DNA of 64,000 nucleotides. It comes from a virus. The DNA lies in IMG/VR virus record IMGVR_UViG_3300008262_000042, positions 115,598 through 179,597 of that record; one strand, 5' to 3'. Below the pieces are notes generated by a model. That model did not search any database. It was not told the origin of the DNA and was given only the letters and a program-made list of their open reading frames with translations. The translations under genes and the position numbers were made by a program. Positions 26,640 to 32,018 of the stretch are shown here, one piece after another; position 1 is the first letter of the stretch, and each line of letters opens with the position of its first letter.

Positions 26640-27334
26640 CTTACTACTATAGTTTTCACTACCACATTAACGTGTTTGTAGTCTGGACTATACCTTCACC
26701 ATATTTTTCAATTTAGGTGTTCCGTGTCTAGTCTCTACACCTTCCCTTTCAGGCTTGGCTCGGTATTACCATTTTAAAGGTTTCACCGAATTTACGGAAT
26801 TCTACTCTTTAGATTTCTCTAAAGGCACTCAATTTCTTTTCTTTGAACGAAATGTGTGTGTTTGCGAATGACAATTTGGACAAAGCATTCTTAGGTTATC
26901 AATTTTATGATTATGACTATTACCATCGATATGGTCTAGTTCGATCATTAATGGTTTTCCTAACCAAGAATCTAATCCGCAAATATTACATTCATTTTTA
27001 AATATACCCTCTTTTAGTAATCGTATTTTTAATTTATACGTCTGAAATGATGGATGCTTACCTTCTAAAATCTCTTTTAGTTGTATTTTAGGATCAATAG
27101 GTTTTTTAACACCTTTTAATCCTTTATTTGGTTTATAACATCCAAACTTTTCTGCTACTCTTTTTAGAGTATTAAAATGAACTTTTAATTTAATAGCAGC
27201 GATAGTCATTGACTCACTACTATTGCAAACTTCTGTAACTCTTTCTTTTGTTAAATCTTTTCTCATATATTATAAATATAATACACATAAGAAAATATTA
27301 GTCGTTACATTAATTAAATTCAAAGAACTTATAT
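26640..27334 (-). other. Group I intron with HNH endonuclease ORF
   Basis: 695 nt. Core on the minus strand: GGTGAAACC…ATGGTAATACCGAGCCAAGCC-type P/Q region, then GTAGAGACTAGACACGG (R) and GGTATAGTCCAGAC (S), giving P7 GACTA/TAGTC; it ends in G (omega-G at 26640). The HNH gene lies in the 5' part. P1 pairs AAGACTT with AAGTTCTT with one bulge, but the last exon base faces A, not the usual G. Confidence 0.8.
26829..27266 (-). CDS. HNH homing endonuclease (intron-encoded)
   Basis: 145 residues. N-terminal helix-turn-helix (MTIAAIKLKVHFNTLKRVAEKFG), linker, then a zinc-HNH core: CNICGLDSWLGKPLMIELDHIDGNSHNHKIDNLRMLCPNCHSQT with CxxC, the catalytic H in ELDHIDG, NLRMLCPNCH. DNA cleavage would promote intron homing into intronless tRNA-Leu genes. 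An ATATTTATAATATATG element overlaps its start. Confidence 0.85.
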   Translation of the reverse strand: MRKDLTKERVTEVCNSSESMTIAAIKLKVHFNTLKRVAEKFGCYKPNKGLKGVKKPIDPKIQLKEILEGKHPSFQTYKLKIRLLKEGIFKNECNICGLDSWLGKPLMIELDHIDGNSHNHKIDNLRMLCPNCHSQTHTFRSKKRN

Positions 27335-27377
27335 AAGTCTTGCGCGTGCTGCCAATTTCGCCACACGAGCTTTAATG

Positions 27378-27460
27378 TGCCCCAAGAGAGACTCGAACTC
27401 TCACACCTTTCGGAATATGGGCCTAAACCATACGTGTCTACCAAATTCCACCATCAGGGC
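27378..27460 (-). tRNA. tRNA-Leu(UAG)
   Basis: Class II tRNA, 83 nt. Anticodon arm TATGG-TTTAGGC-CCATA; acceptor GCCCTGA/TTGGGGC with wobble pairs; T-arm AGAG-TTCGAGT-CTCT; variable arm TTCCGAAAGGTGTG. CCA not encoded. Confidence 0.85.
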
Positions 27461-27466
27461 ATAATG

Positions 27467-27621
27467 CTGTATCGGGAGGAGTCGAACCATCCATGCTGCG
27501 ATTCAGTAAAGGACAAAGTCGCCGGCGTGTGGTCAATCCATATCCTATTACCTATTTCGTGATCAGCGCCCACGAGACGAGTGGGTGTGTCTGCCATGCG
27601 TACGCATTTCACCACGATACA
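27467..27621 (-). ncRNA. Anomalous tRNA-shaped RNA, 155 nt
   Basis: Perfect acceptor TGTATCG/CGATACA, a Leu-type D-arm interrupted by GCGTACGCAT in the loop, an arm CCCAC-TCGTCTC-GTGGG lacking U33, then about 75 nt in the variable position and a T-arm with a bulged U (TTCGACT loop). Too distorted for a working tRNA as read; could be a tRNA with insertions or a decaying copy. Confidence 0.5.
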
Positions 27622-27629
27622 ATGTTAAG

Positions 27630-27701
27630 TGATCCGGAGTGGGGTCGAACCACTAACCTACAGCTTAGAAGGCTGTTGCTCTTCCATTGAGCTACCGGAC
27701 C
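27630..27701 (-). tRNA. tRNA-Arg(UCU)
   Basis: 72 nt. Anticodon arm ACAGC-CTTCTAA-GCTGT; acceptor GGTCCGG/CCGGATC; T-arm TTCGACC. Reads the AGA codons favoured by AT-rich genes. Confidence 0.9.
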
Positions 27702-27707
27702 AGATTA

Positions 27708-27818
27708 AGCTAGTGAGAGATTCACACTCCCATCTCCCGACAGATTAAGGAATGCTATTCCGGTCAGGGCGTTAACTAATGTCGGTATTCATTCCCGATT
27801 ACGCCAACTAGCTTGTTT
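27708..27818 (-). ncRNA. Anomalous tRNA-shaped RNA with hairpins inserted in loops
   Basis: Acceptor AAGCTAGT/ACTAGCTT. The D-stem GGCG/CGCC encloses 30 nt, the anticodon-type stem CTGAC/GTCGG encloses 21 nt including the hairpin GGAAT-AGC-ATTCC, and the T-loop reads TGTGAAT rather than TTCRANN. The overall tRNA plan is kept but every loop is altered. Confidence 0.45.
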
Positions 27819-27821
27819 TTG

Positions 27822-27894
27822 AGCGGAATGCCAGGCTCGAACTGGCTGCCTCCGACTTGGAAGGACGGCGCTCTACCAAATGAGCTAATTCCGC
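27822..27894 (-). tRNA. tRNA-Gly(UCC)
   Basis: 73 nt. Loop CTTCCAA in stem CCGTC/GTCGG with one T-T mismatch; acceptor GCGGAAT/ATTCCGC; T-loop TTCGAGC. Confidence 0.85.
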
Positions 27895-28110
27895 ATTTTC
27901 CCCATAGCGAGATTTTCTATGAGTAGTCGTATCGGTTTTTACTATTTGAAAAACCTGCTGGGCATCCCCGATAAAAAGTCAGTTCTTTACGTCGGAGGTG
28001 CAGAACTTTGCTACCCTTTATCCGAATCGAAATTCCTTCGGTGGAAATTTTTTATCCCCATCCATTGTTAAATGAGTCTTGGATGAAAGACTTCTGAGTA
28101 CCTCTTACTC
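27895..28110 (-). ncRNA. Hairpin-rich spacer RNA between tRNA genes
   Basis: No gene. Exact hairpins on the minus strand: GGTTTTT-CAAATAGT-AAAAACC, AGTCTT-TCATCC-AAGACT, GAGTA-AGAGG-TACTC, AGTTCT…AGAACT and CATAG…CTATG. This density suggests a structured RNA rather than plain spacer; function unknown. Confidence 0.45.
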
Positions 28111-28114
28111 ATTG

Positions 28115-28238
28115 TAGTCAGGACAGGATTCGAACCTATACGATGTTTTATATCTGTTCCCCATGTGGCCTTTATGGGTATCTACATCTCACATTGTATT
28201 TCTACTACTTAGCGTCTAGCCAATTGCGCCACCTGACT
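28115..28238 (-). ncRNA. tRNA-like element A (AGTCAGG family)
   Basis: Acceptor AGTCAGG/CCTGACT, D-arm GGCGCAATTGGCTAGACGC, T-arm ATAGG-TTCGAAT-CCTGT, but 72 nt replace the anticodon and variable arms, containing CCCAT…ATGGG inside GATGT…ACATC. No usable anticodon. First member of the family; the others lie at 35131-53663. Confidence 0.65.
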
Positions 28239-28243
28239 ATTTG

Positions 28244-28314
28244 AGCTCAGTAACAGAGTCGAACTGTTGTTTCAAGATTACAAATCTAGCGTTCTACCGA
28301 TTGAACTAACCGAG
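28244..28314 (-). tRNA. tRNA-Thr(UGU)
   Basis: 71 nt. Loop TTTGTAA, stem CTAGA/TCTTG with one T-T mismatch; acceptor GCTCGGT/ACTGAGC; T-loop TTCGACT. Confidence 0.85.
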
Positions 28315-28316
28315 CA

Positions 28317-28411
28317 ATAGAGGATGAGAAGTCCTCTGTGTTGTAAGGCTACTATTGTTTTAAGTTCCTTCTCTCAACATTTCAATTCCTTTCTCAAGAG
28401 AACAACACCTG
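28317..28411 (-). ncRNA. Structured RNA R1 (second copy at 42803)
   Basis: Minus strand GTGTTGT pairs over distance with ACAACAC; 3' hairpin AGAGGA-CTTCTCA-TCCTCT; internal GAGAAAGGAAT. The same blocks occur in the same order at 42803-42913. No coding frame. Confidence 0.5.
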
Positions 28412-28480
28412 TTGCGTATATTAGTGTCGAACTAATCTAACATCGGATATGAGCCAATGTCGGTCGCCGGACCATACGCA
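28412..28480 (-). tRNA. tRNA-like gene with CAU anticodon and reduced D-arm
   Basis: Acceptor TGCGTAT/ATACGCA perfect; anticodon arm ACATTGG-CTCATAT-CCGATGT (CAU); T-arm ATTAG-TTCGACA-CTAAT perfect. The D-arm is only GGTC-CGGC-GACC and lacks the G18-G19 pair, so elbow contacts may be weak. Could be a divergent Met or Ile2 tRNA. Confidence 0.55.
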
Positions 28481-28622
28481 ATTTAAACACTGTTGGGATA
28501 CCCGTCTCGTCCCAATCTTAACGGCTTTGTTAAAGTTTTACAACGCGTTGGCCGAGGGTGCTACTGCTTTTTACCTATGTCGGATTTGTCGACAATCCTA
28601 CATAGAGACAGTCAGTGTCTAG
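28481..28622 (-). ncRNA. Hairpin-rich spacer between CAU tRNA genes
   Basis: Minus strand: AGACA-CTGAC-TGTCT; a nested exact hairpin CTATGT-A-GGATT-GTCGACA-AATCC-G-ACATAG; TTGGGA…TCCCAA; TTAAC-AAAGCC-GTTAA. No gene. Confidence 0.4.
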
Positions 28623-28697
28623 TTGCGGGAGCAAGAATCGAACTTGCGTCATTTGGCTTATGAGACGAAGCTGGCACCATCTCCAGTCCACCCCACA
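28623..28697 (-). tRNA. tRNA-Met(CAU) or Ile2
   Basis: 75 nt. Loop CTCATAA; acceptor TGTGGGG/TCCCGCA; D-arm ACTGG…CCAGC; T-loop TTCGATT. C29-C41 mismatch. Whether Met or lysidine-Ile cannot be decided from the sequence alone. Confidence 0.8.
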
Positions 28698-28741
28698 ATA
28701 ATAATTTGACCGAGAAACCTAGTCGCCTGTGTTGTTGTATC

Positions 28742-28819
28742 ACAAGTTTTCAATTTGTTGCATTTACCATTTTGCTAATTCGCCATAGTGGCAAATATTG
28801 GAGTCGAACCAATAATTAC
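28742..28819 (-). tRNA. Circularly permuted tRNA-Phe(GAA)
   Basis: The 3' half comes first on the minus strand (28819-28789: TAATT, T-arm ATTGG-TTCGACT-CCAAT, ATTTGCC, A73), then a 4-nt linker CTAT, then the 5' half (28784-28742: GGCGAAT, D-arm with AATGGTA, loop TTGAAAA, …CTTGT). Joining the far ends gives a standard tRNA with acceptor GGCGAAT/ATTTGCC (7/7) and a 5-nt variable loop. Flanked upstream by …TTACTTCG, the conserved 3' end of the short intervening sequence. Confidence 0.65.
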
Positions 28820-28884
28820 GAAGTAAGGCAATCTATTACTACGGACAATAAGTTCAGCAAAGAATGTTTCCAACAGTTGTGTTA
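28820..28884 (-). other. Short intervening element between the two permuted tRNAs
   Basis: 65 nt. It starts TAACACAACTGTTGGAAACA and ends TAGATTGCCTTACTTC, aligning end to end with the 56-nt insertion in the tRNA-Phe D-loop at 33026-33081. It lies between the Arg 5' half and the Phe 3' half. Confidence 0.5.
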
Positions 28885-28975
28885 CGTGCTCTACCACTGA
28901 GCTATCTCCCAATAAGATTTCTTTTAATAGTTGGGAGAGATGGAATCGAACCACCGACCACGGCATTAGGAGTGC
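28885..28975 (-). tRNA. Circularly permuted tRNA-Arg(CCU)
   Basis: The 3' half is first (28975-28931: GCA-CTCCTAA-TGCCG, T-arm GGTGG-TTCGATT-CCATC, TCTCCCA, A73), then a 19-nt linker, then the 5' half (28911-28885: TGGGAGA, D-arm GCTCAGTGGTAGAGC, A, CG). Joined, acceptor TGGGAGA/TCTCCCA and anticodon stem CGGCA/TGCCG are perfect. Both outer junctions carry the short intervening element halves (CAGTTACTTC before, TAACACAACTGTT after). Confidence 0.7.
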
Positions 28976-29028
28976 GAAGTAACTGTTTAGATTACTATTG
29001 CTAAATATTTTCAAAGATCTATTTTATG

Positions 29029-29101
29029 TTGACCCTATCGGACTCGAACCGATAACTTACGCGTTATGAGCGCGGCACTCTAACCATTGAGTTAAGGGTC
29101 A
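29029..29101 (-). tRNA. tRNA-Met(CAU)
   Basis: 73 nt. Stem CGCG with loop CTCATAA; acceptor TGACCCT/AGGGTCA; T-arm ATCGG-TTCGAGT-CCGAT. All three CAU tRNAs begin with a paired T1-A72, so none looks like an initiator. Confidence 0.85.
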
Positions 29102-29105
29102 ATTT

Positions 29106-29175
29106 AACCATCTACTTTCTCTAGAACTGTCGGTCACCATCCACGTCATGCGCTGGTTGAACCTAGCAGATAGTT
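29106..29175 (-). ncRNA. tRNA-sized RNA with acceptor-like closing stem
   Basis: 70 nt between tRNA-Met and tRNA-Asp closed by AACTATCT/AGATGGTT (8 bp with one G-T). Inside, GCT…AGC and CTAG…CTAG pairings but no T-loop. Perhaps a degenerate tRNA. Confidence 0.35.
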
Positions 29176-29179
29176 ATCG

Positions 29180-29251
29180 CGGTCCGTACGAGACTCGAAC
29201 TCGTAACACTAGCGTGACAAGCTAGCAGTATAGCCCTTTACCTAACGGACC
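29180..29251 (-). tRNA. tRNA-Asp(GUC)
   Basis: 72 nt. Anticodon arm CTAGC-TTGTCAC-GCTAG; acceptor GGTCCGT/ACGGACC, discriminator G as expected for Asp; T-loop TTCGAGT. Confidence 0.9.
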
Positions 29252-29259
29252 TTTTTTAA

Positions 29260-29553
29260 ATAGTTTGTATCGCCTTCTAAGTAGGAAAATCATTAGCCCT
29301 TCCGTTTTATCGTAAGTAAGGCACGATCTGAAATCTTACGCGGAAATACAGTATTTTTCTGATTATTTATAACCTAAACCACTCACATCTTAGACTATGA
29401 GGTAACAACTTTCACCTTTTCTCTTGAACCACTTTACATTTCAAGTCAGAATGTAATTGAGATAGCTATTCTCGTTTGTAGTTACTCTATTTTTCGCCCT
29501 GTAACGGACAGTTTGTTCATTGTTACTGTTTAGTGTTAATCGATCCAAACTAT
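29260..29553 (-). ncRNA. Structured RNA of about 290 nt closed by an 8-bp long-range stem
   Basis: ATAGTTTG (29546-29553) pairs exactly with CAAACTAT (29260-29267). Inside: CTTGAA-ATGTAAAGTGG-TTCAAG, CGTAAG…CTTACG, ACAGT…ACTGT. No gene. It fills the gap between tRNA-Asp and tRNA-Glu completely. Confidence 0.45.
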
Positions 29554-29557
29554 CTAG

Positions 29558-29630
29558 TACTCCCGACGGGTATCGAACCCGCTCCTTTGCCTTGAAAGGG
29601 CAACGACTCAACCATTTTGTCCTCGGGAGC
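29558..29630 (-). tRNA. tRNA-Glu(UUC)
   Basis: 73 nt. Anticodon arm TTGCC-CTTTCAA-GGCAA perfect; D-stem GAC/GTC; acceptor GCTCCCG/CGGGAGT; T-loop TTCGATA. Confidence 0.9.
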
Positions 29631-29649
29631 AAAAAATGATGAAAGAATA

Positions 29650-29716
29650 TTGGTACAGTTTCAGGAGGAATTGAACCTCAAAGTTTAAACCAAAATTAAA
29701 TGCCGACCATCGGCGC
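29650..29716 (-). pseudogene. tRNA-Gln(UUG) 3' portion preceded by TTACTTCG
   Basis: Minus strand: GCC-GATGGTC-GGC D-arm, TTTAA-TTTTGGT-TTAAA anticodon arm (UUG), T-arm GAGG-TTCAATT-CCTC, then TGAAACT-G. The expected first 8 nt (AGTTTCAT) are missing upstream, where CACAGTTACTTCG, the intervening-element end, sits instead. A nearby TCTTTCAT downstream pairs only partly. Probably a permuted or broken tRNA; an intact Gln(UUG) exists at 30630. Confidence 0.45.
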
Positions 29717-29759
29717 GAAGTAACTGTGATCCTTACTATTCATCAGTGATTTTGTACAA

Positions 29760-29909
29760 TTACTTAGTAGTAACTGTATCTACCGCAACACTATCAACTT
29801 TAACGCTATCTACTGATGTAGAATCAGTTGCTTGTGAATCGTTACTTGTGTTTACTGCATTACATGATACCATTGCCATAACTGCAATTGCTAAAATTGT
29901 CTTTTTCAT
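29760..29909 (-). CDS. Small lipoprotein
   Basis: 49 residues. MKKTILAIAVMAMVSCNAVN: signal peptide with lipobox (VMAMVSC), followed by a Ser/Thr/Asp/Val repeat tail (DSTSVDSVKVDSVAVD). Probably an outer- or inner-membrane lipoprotein; Bacteroidota phages often encode such early lipoproteins, perhaps for superinfection exclusion. It has its own early-type promoter (29935-29990). Confidence 0.65.
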   Translation of the reverse strand: MKKTILAIAVMAMVSCNAVNTSNDSQATDSTSVDSVKVDSVAVDTVTTK

Positions 29910-29934
29910 TTTGCTTTTTTTGATTGTTTGATTT

Positions 29935-29990
29935 AAGTAAATATATGACTAATTTTTGATATAAAAAAATATACGTTTTATGTACAAAAT
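29935..29990 (-). promoter_or_regulatory. Early-type promoter for the lipoprotein
   Basis: Minus strand ATAAAACGTATATTTTTTTA, then ATCAAAAATTAGTCATATAT and TTACTT; matches the elements at 26230 and 36985 (AAAACG…TTTTT…TCATATATTTAC). Confidence 0.5.
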
Positions 29991-30002
29991 TAAATATCTT
30001 TT

Positions 30003-30088
30003 TGGTGGTGCAGATAGGACTCGAACCTACAAGCTCCGAAGAGGGCGGATTTACAGTCCGCTGAGCCAACCAATTGCTCAACTACACC
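30003..30088 (-). tRNA. tRNA-Tyr(GUA), CCA encoded
   Basis: Class II. Anticodon arm GCGGA-CTGTAAA-TCCGC; variable arm CCTCTTCGGAG; acceptor GGTGTAG/CTGCACC, discriminator A, then CCA in the DNA. Confidence 0.9.
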
Positions 30089-30093
30089 AATTG

Positions 30094-30165
30094 CGCTTTC
30101 GGGGAATTACGATATCCCGACCTTGAACTTAACAGGTTCCTGCTCTGCCTCTGAGCTACGAAAGC
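30094..30165 (-). tRNA. tRNA-Asn(GUU) with altered T-loop
   Basis: 72 nt. Loop CTGTTAA; acceptor GCTTTCG/CGAAAGC, discriminator G. The T-loop reads ATCGTAA, so the T54-A58 pair is exchanged to A54-T58. Confidence 0.85.
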
Positions 30166-30171
30166 GTAGTG

Positions 30172-30245
30172 TGCTTATAAGAAGACTCGAACTTCTAACC
30201 TTCTGCTCATCAGGCAGATGCTCTAACCAATTGAGCTATATAAGC
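30172..30245 (-). tRNA. tRNA-Ile(GAU)
   Basis: 74 nt. Anticodon arm TCTGC-CTGATGA-GCAGA; acceptor GCTTATA/TATAAGC; T-arm AGAAG-TTCGAGT-CTTCT. Fully canonical. Confidence 0.9.
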
Positions 30246-30248
30246 GTT

Positions 30249-30455
30249 TGATACGATTGCTGTTATTGGTTCGTATCAGACCTCCCCTTGCCCGTAATAC
30301 AGTCTACTCGTTACTATTCTTCACTTTCACTGTACCCTAAAGGTTTGCCGGATTCACTAGTTAAGCGGAGAGCATTGTAATCGAAACAAATACTTTATTC
30401 AAGTACCACACGCTTAGCAGGCGGTGACAGCTACCCTTCTGTATTACTCTCCAGT
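30249..30455 (-). ncRNA. Structured spacer RNA
   Basis: Minus strand: TGATACGA…TCGTATCA (8-bp hairpin, 30249-30278) and GTAATACAG…CTGTATTAC (9-bp stem enclosing about 150 nt), plus GGAGAG…CTCTCC and TACTT-GAATA-AAGTA. The 9-bp and GGAGAG pairings interleave, which would make a pseudoknot. No gene. Confidence 0.45.
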
Positions 30456-30457
30456 TG

Positions 30458-30529
30458 GGTGTAAGCACGGTATCGAACCGAGTTCTCAGCTTTCACAGAG
30501 CTGCGCATCACCTTAATGCTTCAAACACC
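30458..30529 (-). tRNA. tRNA-His(GUG)
   Basis: Anticodon arm CAGCT-CTGTGAA-AGCTG perfect. An extra 5' G pairs with C73, the His identity element. Acceptor GTGTTTG/CTTACAC has two T-T mismatches. Confidence 0.85.
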
Positions 30530-30532
30530 ATA

Positions 30533-30624
30533 TGGCGGAAGAGGTAAGACTCGAACTTACATAGCGCTCAGCACGCTAACCGGTTTTCAAGACCGGACCG
30601 ATACCAATTTCGGATGACACTTCC
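30533..30624 (-). tRNA. tRNA-Ser(UGA), CCA encoded
   Basis: Class II. Anticodon arm CCGGT-CTTGAAA-ACCGG; long variable arm TTAGCGTGCTGAGCGCTA; acceptor GGAAGTG/CTCTTCC with one mismatch; discriminator G, then CCA. Confidence 0.9.
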
Positions 30625-30629
30625 ATTTG

Positions 30630-30701
30630 ATGCTACTACTGGGTTCGAACCAGTGACAACAGAGCCAAAATCTGTTATGTTACCAATTACACTAAGTAGC
30701 A
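30630..30701 (-). tRNA. tRNA-Gln(UUG)
   Basis: 72 nt. Anticodon arm ACAGA-TTTTGGC-TCTGT; acceptor TGCTACT/AGTAGCA perfect; T-arm ACTGG-TTCGAAC-CCAGT. Confidence 0.9.
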
Positions 30702-30707
30702 TTGTGG

Positions 30708-30779
30708 AGCAGATAAAAGGAATCGAACCTTCATCCTCGGCTTGGCAAGCCGATGCACTGACCGTTGTGCTATATCTGC
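30708..30779 (-). tRNA. tRNA-Gly(GCC)
   Basis: 72 nt. Anticodon arm TCGGC-TTGCCAA-GCCGA; acceptor GCAGATA/TATCTGC; T-loop TTCGATT. Downstream (higher coordinates) a hairpin AAGTAC…GTACTT follows at about 30779-30815. Confidence 0.9.
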
Positions 30780-30863
30780 AAGTACTGAGTTCCTGTTAAT
30801 TCAGGTACTTATCTATCTCTAGTTGTTTTTATCCCTCAGCAGGAAGTTAAACTAAACCCATTG

Positions 30864-30939
30864 TAGTCGCTATCAGAGTCGAACTGATGATCTCTTCCTT
30901 GTAAGGGAAGCGCTTTAAAACCAGCTAAGCGAAGCGACC
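30864..30939 (-). tRNA. tRNA-Val(UAC)
   Basis: Anticodon arm CTTCC-CTTACAA-GGAAG perfect; D-stem GCTT/AAGC; acceptor GGTCGCT/AGCGACT with a terminal G-T; T-arm ATCAG-TTCGACT-CTGAT. Confidence 0.9.
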
Positions 30940-30991
30940 ATTTAGCTATTATGTTGCAACCAACGTTTTCTTGATGAGGAACGACCTGGTG

Positions 30992-31064
30992 TGGACCGTC
31001 CCAGAGTCGAACTGGGGACTGTAGAATGCAAATCTACCGTGTTAGCCAACTATACCAACAGCCC
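30992..31064 (-). tRNA. tRNA-Ala(UGC)
   Basis: 73 nt. Anticodon arm GTAGA-TTTGCAT-TCTAC; acceptor GGGCTGT/ACGGTCC. It is the first gene after the promoter of module M2, only about 20 bp from the promoter-like sequence, so it heads the tRNA transcription unit. Confidence 0.85.
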
Positions 31065-31084
31065 ATAAAAAAAGGAAGAAAGTA

Positions 31085-31315
31085 AAAGTACTATAAAATA
31101 ATTAGCTATAAAAGCTTTCGTTTCAAGTATAAAACAATCTCCATTGAAAACCAACGCGTTATGCAACTGATTGATAACCAATGGTAATCTCCAAATCAGC
31201 CCAGGAGCTCATGGTTAGCCTATAATTTACTTAATATGATAACACTAAGTATAAAATTGGCTAAAACCAGGAGCTTCGGGTGAGCTCAGAGAATAATACA
31301 TTATGTCGAGTAGGC
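31085..31315 (-). promoter_or_regulatory. Control module M2 (operators, GAGCTC hairpin, promoter)
   Basis: Minus-strand order: hairpin GAGCT…AGCTC, then TGGTTTTAGCC pairing with GGCTAACCA around an AT-rich loop (31212-31270), another GAGCTC, palindromes ATTGGTTATCAAT and TTGGTTTTCAAT (31142-31185), then promoter-like ACTTGAAACGAAAGCTTTTA and TAATTATTTTATAGTAC. Drives the tRNA cluster below 31064. Confidence 0.55.
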
Positions 31316-31325
31316 CAGAATCTTA

Positions 31326-31976
31326 TTATCTTATGTCATACATCAATAAAAAATCCTCTACCTTACTTTTTATGTACTCAAAATTATTGTGAACCCATTT
31401 AATTCGTACAACTTTATATCCTTCACTTTCAATAATCTCATCTCTTTTAGTATCATAATCTTTTCTCGATTCATGTTGTTTTCCATCTATTTCTAAAACA
31501 ATTTTTTTAGATTCAAAAACAAAATCTCCAAAAAACCGATTTATCTTTTTATCTCTAGTATATTCGATATTATTATAATTTAAAATATCGATCACTATTT
31601 TTTCAGCAAAAGATGGACTTTTATCTTTTCTGCTCGGATATCCATTATGAGTATTATTCGATAATCTAATATTTGCTGAATATTTAGCTGCGCACGATTT
31701 TCCGCAAAAACGTCGATTTGAATCTAATCTTACACTTATTGAATTGTTGCATTGTTTACATACTATTGTTTTATATTCGACTAGATGTTTTCCTTTTTTC
31801 CATGATGTTCTACCTTTGATAGGAGATTCTCTACCTTTTAGCTTTTTACTAACTTTAACGTTAATCTCCTCTCTAGAATTTTTAGTACTAAAAGATCTAG
31901 CGCATTTAATAGAGCAAAATCTTTTACTAGCATAAGAACCATTATGAGTAATATTACAATTTTCACATATAAACAT
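31326..31976 (-). CDS. Vsr/DUF559-type homing endonuclease with zinc fingers
   Basis: 216 residues. Two N-terminal Cys-rich modules (CENCNITHNG…FCSIKCARSF and CKQCNNSISVR…FCGKSCAAKY) for DNA binding, a NUMOD-like linker (KGRTSWKKGK), then a Vsr-like nuclease core: FGDFVFESKKIVLEIDGKQH, YDTKRDEIIESEGYKVVRIKW. Homing endonuclease-type gene inserted between M2 and tRNA-Pro. Not inside a recognised intron. Confidence 0.75.
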   Translation of the reverse strand: MFICENCNITHNGSYASKRFCSIKCARSFSTKNSREEINVKVSKKLKGRESPIKGRTSWKKGKHLVEYKTIVCKQCNNSISVRLDSNRRFCGKSCAAKYSANIRLSNNTHNGYPSRKDKSPSFAEKIVIDILNYNNIEYTRDKKINRFFGDFVFESKKIVLEIDGKQHESRKDYDTKRDEIIESEGYKVVRIKWVHNNFEYIKSKVEDFLLMYDIR

Positions 31977-32018
31977 AATAATTATTTATAATATATATCG
32001 AACCTTTATGATTATTTG

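Larger units (their letters stand above)
26589..27370 (-). tRNA. tRNA-Leu(UAA), interrupted in the anticodon by a group I intron
   Basis: 5' exon 27370-27335 (GCTCGTG acceptor, D-arm, …CAAGACTT); 3' exon 26639-26589 (AAAATCTTG…, class II variable arm GGACCGAAGGGTCC, T-arm with GGTTCGACC, CACGAGC). Joined, the loop is CTTAAAA, anticodon UAA, with the intron between U34 and A35, the same site as the ancient cyanobacterial/plastid tRNA-Leu intron. Acceptor 7/7 paired. Confidence 0.85.

Noticed and set aside
29650-29716. Calling the Gln(UUG) 3' portion a third permuted tRNA
   Set aside because: The candidate 5' part (TCTTTCAT) mismatches at positions 1-2 and no 5' element half follows; left as a broken copy.
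25910-30799. Plus-strand open frames through the tRNA region and the large RNA (e.g. 25910-26212, 26384-26716, 28706-28900, 30614-30799)
   Set aside because: They lie antisense to tRNAs, the group I intron exon and hairpins, have no leader, and show no domain.
26241-31064. Suppressor tRNA or altered genetic code
   Set aside because: No UCA, CUA or UUA anticodon was found, tRNA-Trp has CCA, and TGA stops genes such as 61621 and 61759.
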